NCBI GenBank assembly: GCA_022822005.1
Contig: JAJECO010000008.1
Location: forward strand, 1 to 64,000
Source: Candidatus Poribacteria bacterium
Lineage (GTDB): Bacteria > Poribacteria > WGA-4E > PCPOR2b
Length of the DNA: 64,000 nucleotides
Reading direction: 5' to 3'
Shown: positions 53,854-62,536 of the stretch, piece after piece
Position numbering within the stretch: the stretch's first letter is position 1
Layout of the letters: the number at the start of each line of letters is the position of its first letter
The notes under the pieces: generated by a model
The model's database searches: none
What the model was told of the DNA's origin: nothing
What the model saw: only the letters and a program-made list of their open reading frames with translations
Program-made: the position numbers and the translations under genes

Positions 53854-55404
53854 ATGACAAAGGAAACGAAAGATTTTGCTCAAGGTGAGAGTGCTGCCAT
53901 CGTCAGGGACATCTCGGCACAGGGCGATTGGGTGCCGTTGATTGATTGGTCGTCCACCTATCCGGGCAATCGCGGGGTCAATCGGGTAGGACGGTATGAG
54001 CTGTACGACGCGCCCGTTGGTGTGCGTATTACGATTGAAGAGGCGCGGAAAGCGGGACCAATCCTTGCGGCAGATCAGGAGTGGGACGGAAACGGTTCAC
54101 TGGTGCCGCTCCGTGTGTGGCAGGATGGGGAGCGATACCATCTGCTCTATAGCTCGCATCCGCGTGTGACGGGTAACCCGGGACTCGGAGGTGCACATCA
54201 CCTCTGCTATGCGGTAAGCGAGGATGGCTATAACTGGACGCGTCCACATCTGGAACAGGTTGAATGGGAGGGATCGACTGCTAATAACATCATTGCGAAC
54301 GGACCGACCGGCACACCCTTTGAAGATCCGCAAGCACCTCCTGAAGAACGGTTCAAAGCAATTGGTCAGGTTGGCGCCAATTTCGATCCCGACACCGGGG
54401 AAAGGCTCGATCCGCAGGAGGCTTACAACCGATGGCGTCAACAGGAGTACCAAGGTAACGCTTACAAGGGACCCCGTATGACCTCTCGTCATTGGGTAGA
54501 GGGCTGGACTTCGCCGGACGCTATCCATTGGAAGAGTGTTGGCAAGTTAGGGGACATGAGTTCTGACGGTGGTAGCGCAGCCCAATACGATCCGAATACC
54601 CAAAGCTATTTCGCGTACATCAGGGTCGGGGGTATGGGACGGCGGGCGACTGGGTTGACTCGCACTAAGGATTTTTGGCATTGGCCCCACGCGGAATTGT
54701 GTCTTTTCCCGGATCCACAGGACCCGCCGGATGTGTCGTTTTACGGTTGTAGCTATTTCCGCTACCCGACTGACCCAAACCTGCACGGTGCCTTTATGGA
54801 GATCTACCATCAGGTGACCGACCATAACGATGCACAGATCGCCTTTACCCGCAACATGACACACTGGTTTCGCCCGGAACGTCGTGCGATTGTCCCTTGC
54901 GGTCCATCTGGCAGTCCTGACTCTGGTGGGGCAAGGCCGTGGGGTGGGCTTTTTGAGCTGCCCGACGGCTACTGGGCAACGATGTATCGTGGGCATACGT
55001 CGCTTCACAATTACCGGGAGAGTGAACCAGCCATTGATCCTGAGCCGGGTGTCCTCATGCTTGCCCGTTGGTTGCCGCATCGTTTTTGTGGGATTGAAGC
55101 AGAAGTGGAGGGACGGTTCACCATTCCGACCGTCAAACGCCGCAACAACGAGTTGCGTCTTAACTACCGCTGCCAAAACGGCGGGTATATCGCCTGCGAG
55201 CTGATTCGGGGGGTGCCCTCACGAATCCATCCTGACGCAGATCCAATCCCCGGTTATTCCTTCGCAGAGAGTGATTTGTTAACCGGCGATGAATTGAGTC
55301 GGGCGGTCACATGGAACGATAAGAGCGATATATCGGGTATCGGTGGAAGTCTCGCGATACGGCTGCGTATGTTTCAGGCAAAGGTTTTTGCCTATTCTGT
55401 CTGA
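53854..55404 (+). CDS. GH32/GH43-like five-bladed propeller protein (putative glycosidase)
   Basis: 516 residues, no signal peptide. Blade motifs RYHLLYSS, LCYAVSEDGYNWTRP, SPDAIHWKSVGKL, TRTKDFWHWPHAELC and WATMYRGH are typical of the GH32/43/62 propeller fold. A C-terminal beta-rich domain follows. I cannot place the catalytic carboxylates with confidence. AGGAGG-like GGAGGAAG precedes the ATG. It lies upstream of a convergent phytanoyl-CoA dioxygenase gene. Confidence 0.75.
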   Translation: MTKETKDFAQGESAAIVRDISAQGDWVPLIDWSSTYPGNRGVNRVGRYELYDAPVGVRITIEEARKAGPILAADQEWDGNGSLVPLRVWQDGERYHLLYSSHPRVTGNPGLGGAHHLCYAVSEDGYNWTRPHLEQVEWEGSTANNIIANGPTGTPFEDPQAPPEERFKAIGQVGANFDPDTGERLDPQEAYNRWRQQEYQGNAYKGPRMTSRHWVEGWTSPDAIHWKSVGKLGDMSSDGGSAAQYDPNTQSYFAYIRVGGMGRRATGLTRTKDFWHWPHAELCLFPDPQDPPDVSFYGCSYFRYPTDPNLHGAFMEIYHQVTDHNDAQIAFTRNMTHWFRPERRAIVPCGPSGSPDSGGARPWGGLFELPDGYWATMYRGHTSLHNYRESEPAIDPEPGVLMLARWLPHRFCGIEAEVEGRFTIPTVKRRNNELRLNYRCQNGGYIACELIRGVPSRIHPDADPIPGYSFAESDLLTGDELSRAVTWNDKSDISGIGGSLAIRLRMFQAKVFAYSV

Positions 55405-55406
55405 TA

Positions 55407-55500
55407 ATCAACGCTCGCGGTGGATTGGCAAATCCACTGCATCTCTGCGGCCATGGCTTGGATATGTCTATCCAAGCCGAACAGCACTAACTATGGTGAA
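55407..55500. repeat. R3-type internal palindromes
   Basis: GGTGGATTGGCAAATCCACTG, shown here within 20 bases as GTGGATTGGCAAATCCAC, then GCTTGGATATGTCTATCCAA. These are the two R3 interior hairpins in copy-2 orientation, without clear outer ends. Confidence 0.6.
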
Positions 55501-55537
55501 TCCTACTTTCACCCCCGGAGCACAGAGAACCTTCAGA

Positions 55538-56269
55538 TCATGCAGGGCCCTCTAGCAGCCCCCGTAGTACTGGCAGTTCCGCTTTGTACGCAGCAACGGT
55601 TGGGTTTTCGGCGGTGTTATCCTCCGGGTGCGGTGTCGGGTTGTTCCACCCCTGATAGTGTCCGCCCCACAGGTGTCGCAGTTCGGAAGAGTTACCGCGC
55701 TTGGAGCAGTGCCATACAGCGGTGTCAAAGATGACCGCTGATCCCGGTGGAACTGTGACCTCCACCTGCCCCTCCCATTCCTCCCCAACATCACCTTTTG
55801 ATTCAACCGAATCGTTGAGTCCACGCGGTAGAACGATTAGGGGACCAATGTGGGGATCGGATCCGTCCACGTAGATATTGCAGAGCACCCGCTCTGGATT
55901 ATCTCGCTGCAGCCCTGTCGGGGGAACCTCCCATGCGTAGTGGACGTGCCAGTGGGTGAGGGTTTCCCCAACGAGCCCGTTGTTAAAGACAGCGGCGCCG
56001 CTGTGTGCAAGGCGAACATCGTCCTGAAAAACCTCCGCCATAGCATCTACAACAACCGCCTTTGCAAAGAAAGGCGCCATCTTGGGTCCCCACTCCAAGA
56101 GCGGGTGAAAGCTGATGGTCGGCTGCTCGGACGAAAAACCATCCTTGTCGTCACACAGTCCCTTGAAAATAGAGCGCATCTGTTCGCGTTCACGTTCATC
56201 GTAGACCGACTCAAGCACACAATAGCCGCGTTCGATGACCTCACGCGCTTTCGATTTCAGATCAAACAT
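55538..56269 (-). CDS. Phytanoyl-CoA dioxygenase-family protein
   Basis: 243 residues. The Fe(II)/2-oxoglutarate fold is recognisable: RGYCVLESVYDERER at the start, the first metal motif region LTHWHVHYAWEVPP, and the distal part VIFDTAVWHCSKRGNSSELRHLW with the second His and the 2OG-binding Arg. The first site reads H-x-H rather than the common H-x-D. GAGGGG precedes the ATG. Substrate unknown; such genes are strongly expanded in Poribacteria as I recall. Confidence 0.85.
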   Translation of the reverse strand: MFDLKSKAREVIERGYCVLESVYDEREREQMRSIFKGLCDDKDGFSSEQPTISFHPLLEWGPKMAPFFAKAVVVDAMAEVFQDDVRLAHSGAAVFNNGLVGETLTHWHVHYAWEVPPTGLQRDNPERVLCNIYVDGSDPHIGPLIVLPRGLNDSVESKGDVGEEWEGQVEVTVPPGSAVIFDTAVWHCSKRGNSSELRHLWGGHYQGWNNPTPHPEDNTAENPTVAAYKAELPVLRGLLEGPA

Positions 56270-56425
56270 TGTGAACCCCTCTCGATTGTAAAGTCATTAC
56301 AGAATAGCACGACATCGTAGCTGCGTCAATTACGAAGGGAAAACGTCGGACTTGCGTTAGGTGAATGTTAAAAACATAATAAGCACGCAGGTTGGGTTAA
56401 AGTTACGGCACACGGCGTGTGCCTA

Positions 56426-59400
56426 CTACTTTAGAATCAACATCTTTCGCGTAGCGGAATAATCCTCGGCGGACAGGGTGTAAAAGTACACACCACTTGC
56501 CACCCGCTCACCGAACCCGTTTCTGCCATCCCAATAGATTGCTTTTGATTGATTCTCGTAGGCAGATGCAATCCGGTGTCCAACGTCAAGCGCCCGGACA
56601 ACGTGGCCAGCTTGGTCATAGATGGTCAGGGTGACGAAAGCGTCCTCCGCTAACCGATACGGTATCCATGTCTCTGGATTAAACGGATTCGGGTAGTTTG
56701 TGAGCAGTTCTGTCTCCGTTGGGGTCAGGGAAACCAAGAGTTGTTCAAGCATCATAATCCCCCGTTTGATGATGGGATCCCTAACCTCAAGTCTCCTCGC
56801 ATTGGTCAGCCAGCCCTGAACCTCTACTGCTGTGAGTGTTTCGGGTATTTGTGAGTGTGCTGATGGTGCAGCGGCTGCCCTATCAAACATGCCCGCAACC
56901 AAGACCAGATCCAGAATGCTGACAACCCCATCTCCATTGACATCCGCTGCTAAATTGCGCCCTTTCGTATCAAGATTGGATGTAATGAAGATCAGATCCA
57001 AGACATTCACACTACCGTCATTATTGACATCTGCTATCGTCGGCGGTGCTTCCGAATCGGCAATAGCGTGAAAAGTGGCTGGACTTTCAATTCCGGTGGC
57101 AGACACAGAAACGGTGTTTGCTCCCAGATTTGGACCCAATATGAGCGTACTCTGTGCCCTACCGTTGGGATCGGTCCTTGTGCTTGTAGTGCTGAGAGTG
57201 CCACCACCCGCGGTAACAGCAAACCTCACTGAAACCCCTACAAGTGCAGAGCCGTTTGTGTCCTGTGCTTCAACGACAAATGGTTGGGACAGCCGTACAA
57301 GGGACGCGCCGTTTTGGTTATCTCCTGAGATTTTCAGAAGGGCGGAATGTGCTCGGTTGTCAAACTCGACTGTAACTCCTCTGCTTTGGAGGGTAGGAAT
57401 ATGTGTGTGGATAGATTGGTAACTCAGGGGATTTCCTCGCACATAAACCTTGTCTCCACTCCCCAACCCCGTATTCGCTATCAGGAGCGTGAGGTCCGAG
57501 ATAGAGTTGGACCCAAGCCCCAATGTTGTCAGGTTAGTTAATCCCGCCACCGGCGATATATCAGATATGGGGGTGCGCCAAATATCTAGGAATGTCAGGT
57601 TAGTTAAGCCTGTCACTGCTGAGATATCCGAGAGGGGGTTGCCATCAAGATCCAGATGTGTCAGATTGGTTAATTCCGCCACCGGCGATATATCCGAAAT
57701 GCTGTTGTCGGAAAGATCCAGTTGTGTCAGATTAGTTAATCTTTCTAGAGGTGAGATGTCTGAGATACCGTTGCCCCAAAGGTTTAGCCGTATCAGTTTG
57801 GTTAATCCTGACAAGGGTGAGAGATTTGATGCGGAGTTGCTGTTAATCCGACGCCCTTCAGTCACATACCCAAGATCCAGATATGTCAAGTTGGTTGCAA
57901 ACTCAAGCCCGGTCAAATTGCTAATGTTGGCGTTTGGTACTTCAAGACGGGTTAATGCTGCCATCTCCCCTGGAGCGATCGGCACCCCCTCTTTTTTGCC
58001 CAAAGCCTCCTCAATGGCAGCGCGGAGATTGGAATCAGGGATGTTTGCCTGAACATCGCTGAAGGTCACCGACTCAGAAATTCCTTCGACACTTGCACGA
58101 ACTATATTCGTGTCCCCATCAGACCCTAGCGTGAGGGTACTCTGTGCCCTGCCCTTTCCATCGGTGATTGTGCTCGTTACACTGAGTGTTCCACCGCCTG
58201 AAGTGACAGTAAACGTCACCGGAACCCCTTCAAGTACGCGTCCGTTATTGTCCCTCGCTACAACGATAAGCACATTATTTGACGCGGTAATCACACCTGA
58301 AATATTCAATAATGGCGCAGGCGTTCGGTTGTCAAACTCAACGGTAACGCCTCTGCTTTGGAGCTCAGGAATATGGGTGTGGATAGATTGGTAGCTCAGA
58401 GGGTTTCCCCTTACATCAACCTCGTCTCCATTCCCTAATCCTGTATGCACTACTAGAGGCGAGAGGTCTGAGATATTGTTGTCTACAAGATACAGGTATG
58501 TCAGGTTGGTCAATGATGCCAAAGGCGAGAGGTCTGAGATACGATTGTCCCAAAGCCCCAACCATGTCAGGTTGGTTAGATCTGCTAACACTGAGAGGTC
58601 TGAAATGTTGTTGCCCCCAAGATGTAGGTACTCTAGCCTTTTCAAACCTGCCACAGGCGATATATCTGCAATGCGGCTGCCAGCAAAATGTAGCGATGTT
58701 AAGCTGGTCAAACCTGCCACAGGCGATATGTCCCCTATTGTGTTACCAGCAAGTTCCAACTTTAGCAAATTCGTTAATCCTGCCAGCGGTGAGATATCTG
58801 AGATGTTGTTACCCCCAAGATACAGCACTGCCATATTGGTTGCATGCTCAAGCCCGGTCAAATCATGAATATTCCCCTCTCTCACGAGGAGTGTGCTCAA
58901 AGTTGCTATATCCGCAGGGGAGATTGGAGCGTTCGATGTTACCCTAAGCTTGGTCTTAATAGCAGCGCGGAGCTTGGCGTCAGGAATGTCCACCGGATCT
59001 CCTGCCACGGCATTGAACATCACCGTCCTCCCTGCAGCAGAAACCTCAACCGCGTTTGCGCCCAGATTGGGACCCAATGTGAGCCAACTTATTGCCTTCC
59101 CATTGTAGTTGGTGGTGGTTCGCTTGACATTGAGTGTCCCCCCTCCAGCAGTAACAGTAAACGTGACGGGAACCCCATGACGCACAGAACCGTCGTTCAA
59201 ATCCCGCACTTGAACGACAAACGGAGCGGGTAACTCTGTATTAGGTAAGCCGTGCTGGTTATCTCCTGAGATTTTCGACACTCGCTCAAGGGCTTCAGAA
59301 AACAGCACAAATGTTGTATAAGCCGACACATTCCCCTCCGTATCAACGATCGCCACATAAATCGGGTGCGTCAGAACAGAGGAAAGACTCGTGCGATCAT

Positions 59401-60379
59401 CAGATGGAATTACACCGTCATAGTCGAACTCAACCACTACCTCTTTTTTTCCTTCCAAGCCACGGCACGCTTTTACCTCCAATCCTCCGCCGGCATCGTG
59501 AATTTCTACTGTCCTCACAAATAGGAGTACCTGATGAAGTCCCTCTGAATCCCTGACTTTAAGCCGAATTGACACACGCTCCGCCCCTGCTAGATAGCTA
59601 CGTGGAGAAATAAGTTCGATGGTGGATGATGATGCTTCTTCAAGTGGAATATCTGGATTGAAGTAGGGATGCACGGATAAAAACTCCGCATTGCACGCAG
59701 ATAGACGATCCATTCCTGGACCATACGACATAACATATCTACCATTGCTGAAATCGTGCGCCAGTCCGAACGCGTGTCCCAGTTCATGCCCTACTGTGTT
59801 CCAACCGTATCCGCCAGGAAGCAACGAATATCCCCCATTTTTTCCGCCCCACCAACCGTGCCCTCGAAAATCTTCTGCGTCAAGGATGATATGGTAGACG
59901 TTTGCATTGAGATCAAACACTTGTGCAATCTCTTCGATTGCCAAATAGGTGCTATTAACATAGTGACTATTGGAGCGTCGTCCATCTACGCGGTGCACCA
60001 GCGGTTCACCTTGGGCGTCGGTCTCCACACGGAAGGTTGTCCTCCCATAGCCGTGTGCTTCCATCTGTTCAGCGTAGAAAGTCTGAACCTTGTGAATCTC
60101 ATCCTTCATCCACTGAATCTCGTCGGCGCGATACGGGCGATCGTTGGGCAAGAAGTAAATCATCCGCACCGTGCGCGGTTCGCCGACGTTCAAGTTCGCT
60201 ATCGCGCGGCGGGCATATTGGTCTGAATACCGTTTATTCCATTGATCGTCAGTAACACCGCAAAAATGCATCCCGTTTCTCGCCAATGGATGGGTAACGG
60301 CAATGGCGAGGTTGAGTGTGCCGACGGTGAGATAGGTTATTATCGCATATAGAATGAAACGAAGAAGTGCTGTTTTCAT
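56426..60379 (-). CDS. Secreted metzincin-like protease with leucine-rich repeats, Ig-like domains and dockerin-type repeats
   Basis: 1317 residues. A signal region (MKTALLRFILYAIITYLTVG) is followed by a zinc-protease domain with HELGHAFGLAHD (198-209) and a Met-turn VMSYG about 10 residues later. Then come Big_1-like Ig domains alternating with two internalin-like LRR blocks (LTNLTxLxLxxNxISDISPLAxL), each block ending GNPLSYQSIHTHIP. Two EF-hand-like loops (DVNNDGSVNVLD, DVNGDGVVSILD) precede the C-terminal tail YPNPFNPETWIPYRL ... ATRKMLILK, shared with the two WD40 proteins. It is likely a surface or secreted protease with protein-binding arms (inference). AAGGA precedes the ATG. Confidence 0.92.
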   Translation of the reverse strand: MKTALLRFILYAIITYLTVGTLNLAIAVTHPLARNGMHFCGVTDDQWNKRYSDQYARRAIANLNVGEPRTVRMIYFLPNDRPYRADEIQWMKDEIHKVQTFYAEQMEAHGYGRTTFRVETDAQGEPLVHRVDGRRSNSHYVNSTYLAIEEIAQVFDLNANVYHIILDAEDFRGHGWWGGKNGGYSLLPGGYGWNTVGHELGHAFGLAHDFSNGRYVMSYGPGMDRLSACNAEFLSVHPYFNPDIPLEEASSSTIELISPRSYLAGAERVSIRLKVRDSEGLHQVLLFVRTVEIHDAGGGLEVKACRGLEGKKEVVVEFDYDGVIPSDDRTSLSSVLTHPIYVAIVDTEGNVSAYTTFVLFSEALERVSKISGDNQHGLPNTELPAPFVVQVRDLNDGSVRHGVPVTFTVTAGGGTLNVKRTTTNYNGKAISWLTLGPNLGANAVEVSAAGRTVMFNAVAGDPVDIPDAKLRAAIKTKLRVTSNAPISPADIATLSTLLVREGNIHDLTGLEHATNMAVLYLGGNNISDISPLAGLTNLLKLELAGNTIGDISPVAGLTSLTSLHFAGSRIADISPVAGLKRLEYLHLGGNNISDLSVLADLTNLTWLGLWDNRISDLSPLASLTNLTYLYLVDNNISDLSPLVVHTGLGNGDEVDVRGNPLSYQSIHTHIPELQSRGVTVEFDNRTPAPLLNISGVITASNNVLIVVARDNNGRVLEGVPVTFTVTSGGGTLSVTSTITDGKGRAQSTLTLGSDGDTNIVRASVEGISESVTFSDVQANIPDSNLRAAIEEALGKKEGVPIAPGEMAALTRLEVPNANISNLTGLEFATNLTYLDLGYVTEGRRINSNSASNLSPLSGLTKLIRLNLWGNGISDISPLERLTNLTQLDLSDNSISDISPVAELTNLTHLDLDGNPLSDISAVTGLTNLTFLDIWRTPISDISPVAGLTNLTTLGLGSNSISDLTLLIANTGLGSGDKVYVRGNPLSYQSIHTHIPTLQSRGVTVEFDNRAHSALLKISGDNQNGASLVRLSQPFVVEAQDTNGSALVGVSVRFAVTAGGGTLSTTSTRTDPNGRAQSTLILGPNLGANTVSVSATGIESPATFHAIADSEAPPTIADVNNDGSVNVLDLIFITSNLDTKGRNLAADVNGDGVVSILDLVLVAGMFDRAAAAPSAHSQIPETLTAVEVQGWLTNARRLEVRDPIIKRGIMMLEQLLVSLTPTETELLTNYPNPFNPETWIPYRLAEDAFVTLTIYDQAGHVVRALDVGHRIASAYENQSKAIYWDGRNGFGERVASGVYFYTLSAEDYSATRKMLILK

Positions 60380-60477
60380 TAATTTGAGTTCCTTTATTAA
60401 GTTGAAATATGTGTAATCGATCTCCTTGACTCGCTGCGAGCCCTACGGCGATTAGAGTATCACGGGGTCAAGCTGTA

Positions 60478-60723
60478 ACGCCGCAGATTGACCTCCCCGG
60501 TCCTGAGGTGCCGTGCTTTCTGTTGGAGTCAAAGCCCGGAGACATCTTTTTCTTAAACATGAATCTCTGGCACGCCTCCTTTGGCAGTAATCCCGGCAGA
60601 CAGCACTTAGCGTTAACTTTCACACCTGAGCCGACGCTTCCAGAACATCTCGCGCTGCTGAAGAAGGATTATCAAGGTGTTCTGAATTTGATGAAGTGGG
60701 TTTCCACTGACGTGTCAGTCTAA
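60478..60723 (+). pseudogene. Truncated phytanoyl-CoA dioxygenase gene (3' fragment)
   Basis: It encodes TPQIDLPGPEVP, then CFLLESKPGD, FFLNMNLWHASFG, LTFTPEPTLPEHLALLKKDY and VLNLMKW, nearly identical to residues about 167-240 of the intact gene 1 kb downstream. The N-terminal two thirds, including the H-x-D metal site, are missing, and the end is changed (WVSTDVSV). It is a partial duplication remnant, not a functional enzyme. Confidence 0.85.
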
Positions 60724-61046
60724 TATTAGTGCTTAACATATCTTCATCAAAAAAACAGTAAACTTTTTAGGTCAACCAAGGCTATTGAGTTTTGAGCTTT
60801 TTAAACCATCTTGGCGGTTAAAACTCCCTGCAATCCGAAATTCAAAACTTCATCTAAATGATCACCCCATTTGTCTCATCTGGCATGTGCCTCCCTGCCT
60901 TGCTACGAACCTTATTATGGTCAGAATACTAGAAGGTTCGATGGAAGTCAACGCCTTTATTGAATTTGACCTTGACAAATCTTAAAGTATCCAAAATAGA
61001 GATTTCATCGTTAACTCACTTGATGCAGGGAAATTTGAGATACATT
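60724..61046. other. Intergenic region, AT-rich
   Basis: No gene. TTAACATATCTTCATCAAAA (about 60733) also occurs near 20436, in the AT-rich stretch before the lone CRISPR-like repeat. Confidence 0.45.
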
Positions 61047-61218
61047 TTATGGTAGATTTTAGGATTATTTGGACACGCCCAATGAACAACCAACCCCCTA
61101 AATCCCCCAACCCCCCTAGCCCCCCTTGTCAGGGGGGAAACTCGTCAGGGGGACTTCATGAGGCTTTGATAAGGGGCACTATTGGTGAACGTCTACATAT
61201 TTATATTGTTCACCATAA
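61047..61218. repeat. MITE-like element, family R1, long copy
   Basis: Left end TTATGGTAGATTTTAGGATT, right end ATATTGTTCACCATAA. It contains the C-rich block and the conserved CTTCATGAGG through GGTGAACGTCTACAT segment. Confidence 0.75.
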
Positions 61219-61241
61219 ATTGGGTTACCAGTCGCCTTATA

Positions 61242-61401
61242 TTATAGTAGATCTTGGAATTAATGAGACGCTCCAAACCGAACCGTATTGCCCCCAGACC
61301 CGGTAGGTGCGGGGAAACCGCACCGCATAGGCGCAGTTGGAAACAGCGCCTACCATACACGGGGAACGAAAGTGTTTATTTATTTTTAGAATTCACCATA
61401 G
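61242..61401. repeat. MITE-like element, family R1, copy with different interior
   Basis: Ends TTATAGTAGATCTTGGAATT and TATTTTTAGAATTCACCATA. The interior holds GGTAGGTGCGGGGAAACCG and CAGCGCCTACCATACACG, the same module as near 9150-9290. It follows directly after the previous R1 element. Confidence 0.65.
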
Positions 61402-61404
61402 TAC

Positions 61405-61427
61405 ACACATGTCGCCCCGCCGGGGCT
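61405..61427. repeat. REP-like palindrome
   Basis: ACATGTCGCCCCGCCGGGGC, the same family as near 3.65 and 29.1 kb. The 63544-63566 copy lies between the two aldo/keto reductase genes. Confidence 0.7.
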
Positions 61428-61482
61428 TGAAATGTAGGGATTTGACATTGCCCGACCTACGGGGATTATAGGGAGAATCGTT

Positions 61483-62310
61483 GTGATAACGGCGGAGCAG
61501 ATTGCTCACTTCCAAACGTTTGGTTTCTTGGGGTTGAAACAGGTGTTCTCGATTGAGGAGATAGGGGAGATTGGTCGGGTTTTCGACGACCTCCTTGAGG
61601 AAGACCGGCGGGGGCAGCCTGCGTTGGATGAGAAACAGCAGTCAAGATACCATCGGTTACAGTCGGTCTATGGGATTGCAGAGAGACCTCCGACCCTAAC
61701 CGGACTTGTGGCAGATGATCGCGTTTACGAGACGGTCTGTCAGTTGTTGGGAGACGGTTGCCGCTGGCTCTGCTCTGAAGGGCACCATTATCTTGGAGAT
61801 ACGAGATGGCACCCAGATGGTGGCAGCACGCAAGACTACTTTTTTATAAAGGTTTCGTTATATCTTGATCCGCTTACGAAAGAGACGGGTTGTTTGCGCG
61901 TGATTCCCGGTTCGCATCGGTCGCCGTTGCACGATGACCTCAAGCATTTGGGGGATCGCGAGGGACCCGCAGATCGCCCGACTCCGCAGATTGACCTACC
62001 CGGACCGGAGGTGCCGTCCTTTCCACTCGAATCGACGCCCGGCGATGTCTTTTTCTTGAACATGAATCTGTGGCACGCTTCCTTTGGTGGTCAACCGGGT
62101 AGGCGTCACCTTGCGTTAAATTTTACACCTGAACCGACGCTTCCAGAGCATATCGCACTGTTGAAGAAGGATTATCAAGGTGTTCTGAATTTGATGGAGC
62201 AGGTGCAGCATGGGCATCCGGGACGGGTGTTCTCGGACGATTTCCTCCAGAGTGATAACCCACGTATTCAGCAATTGGTGTCTACTTGGGTGGAGTGGGG
62301 GTTGAGGTAA
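61483..62310 (+). CDS. Phytanoyl-CoA dioxygenase-family protein
   Basis: 275 residues. Complete Fe(II)/2-oxoglutarate site: RWHPDGG (H110, D112), distal H198 in NLWHASFGG, and Arg 207/208 in GRRHLAL. LRVIPGSHRSPLHDD is the family's conserved turn. GTG start with GGGAGA at good spacing. A 3' fragment of a close paralogue lies 760 bases upstream. Substrate unknown. Confidence 0.92.
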   Translation: MITAEQIAHFQTFGFLGLKQVFSIEEIGEIGRVFDDLLEEDRRGQPALDEKQQSRYHRLQSVYGIAERPPTLTGLVADDRVYETVCQLLGDGCRWLCSEGHHYLGDTRWHPDGGSTQDYFFIKVSLYLDPLTKETGCLRVIPGSHRSPLHDDLKHLGDREGPADRPTPQIDLPGPEVPSFPLESTPGDVFFLNMNLWHASFGGQPGRRHLALNFTPEPTLPEHIALLKKDYQGVLNLMEQVQHGHPGRVFSDDFLQSDNPRIQQLVSTWVEWGLR

Positions 62311-62367
62311 TTATAGCATGAGTGTAGGGAACGGAGATCTGCGTTCCCTACGAAATTGATTGAAAAC

Positions 62368-62500
62368 AGGACTTACGCAAATTTAGCATACAGAGGGTAG
62401 ATTTTTGATTTTTAACCCCCTAACCCCCAACCCCCCTAGCCCCCCTTCTCAGGGGGGAAACTCTTGTCAGGGGGACTTATGAACGCGCTGCGTAAATCCC
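62368..62500. repeat. MITE-like element, family R2
   Basis: Inverted ends AGGACTTACGCA and TGCGTAAATCC. The interior has GGTAGATTTTTGATTTTTAA and CCCCCCTAGCCCCCCTTCTC, closely matching 1345-1514. Confidence 0.7.
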
Positions 62501-62536
62501 AGAGAATTCAGATAAGCAGTTTATCTATTAAAAGCT

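Noticed and set aside
60785-60985. 66-codon open frame in the AT-rich gap
   Set aside because: No ribosome-binding site or recognisable protein pattern; judged non-coding.
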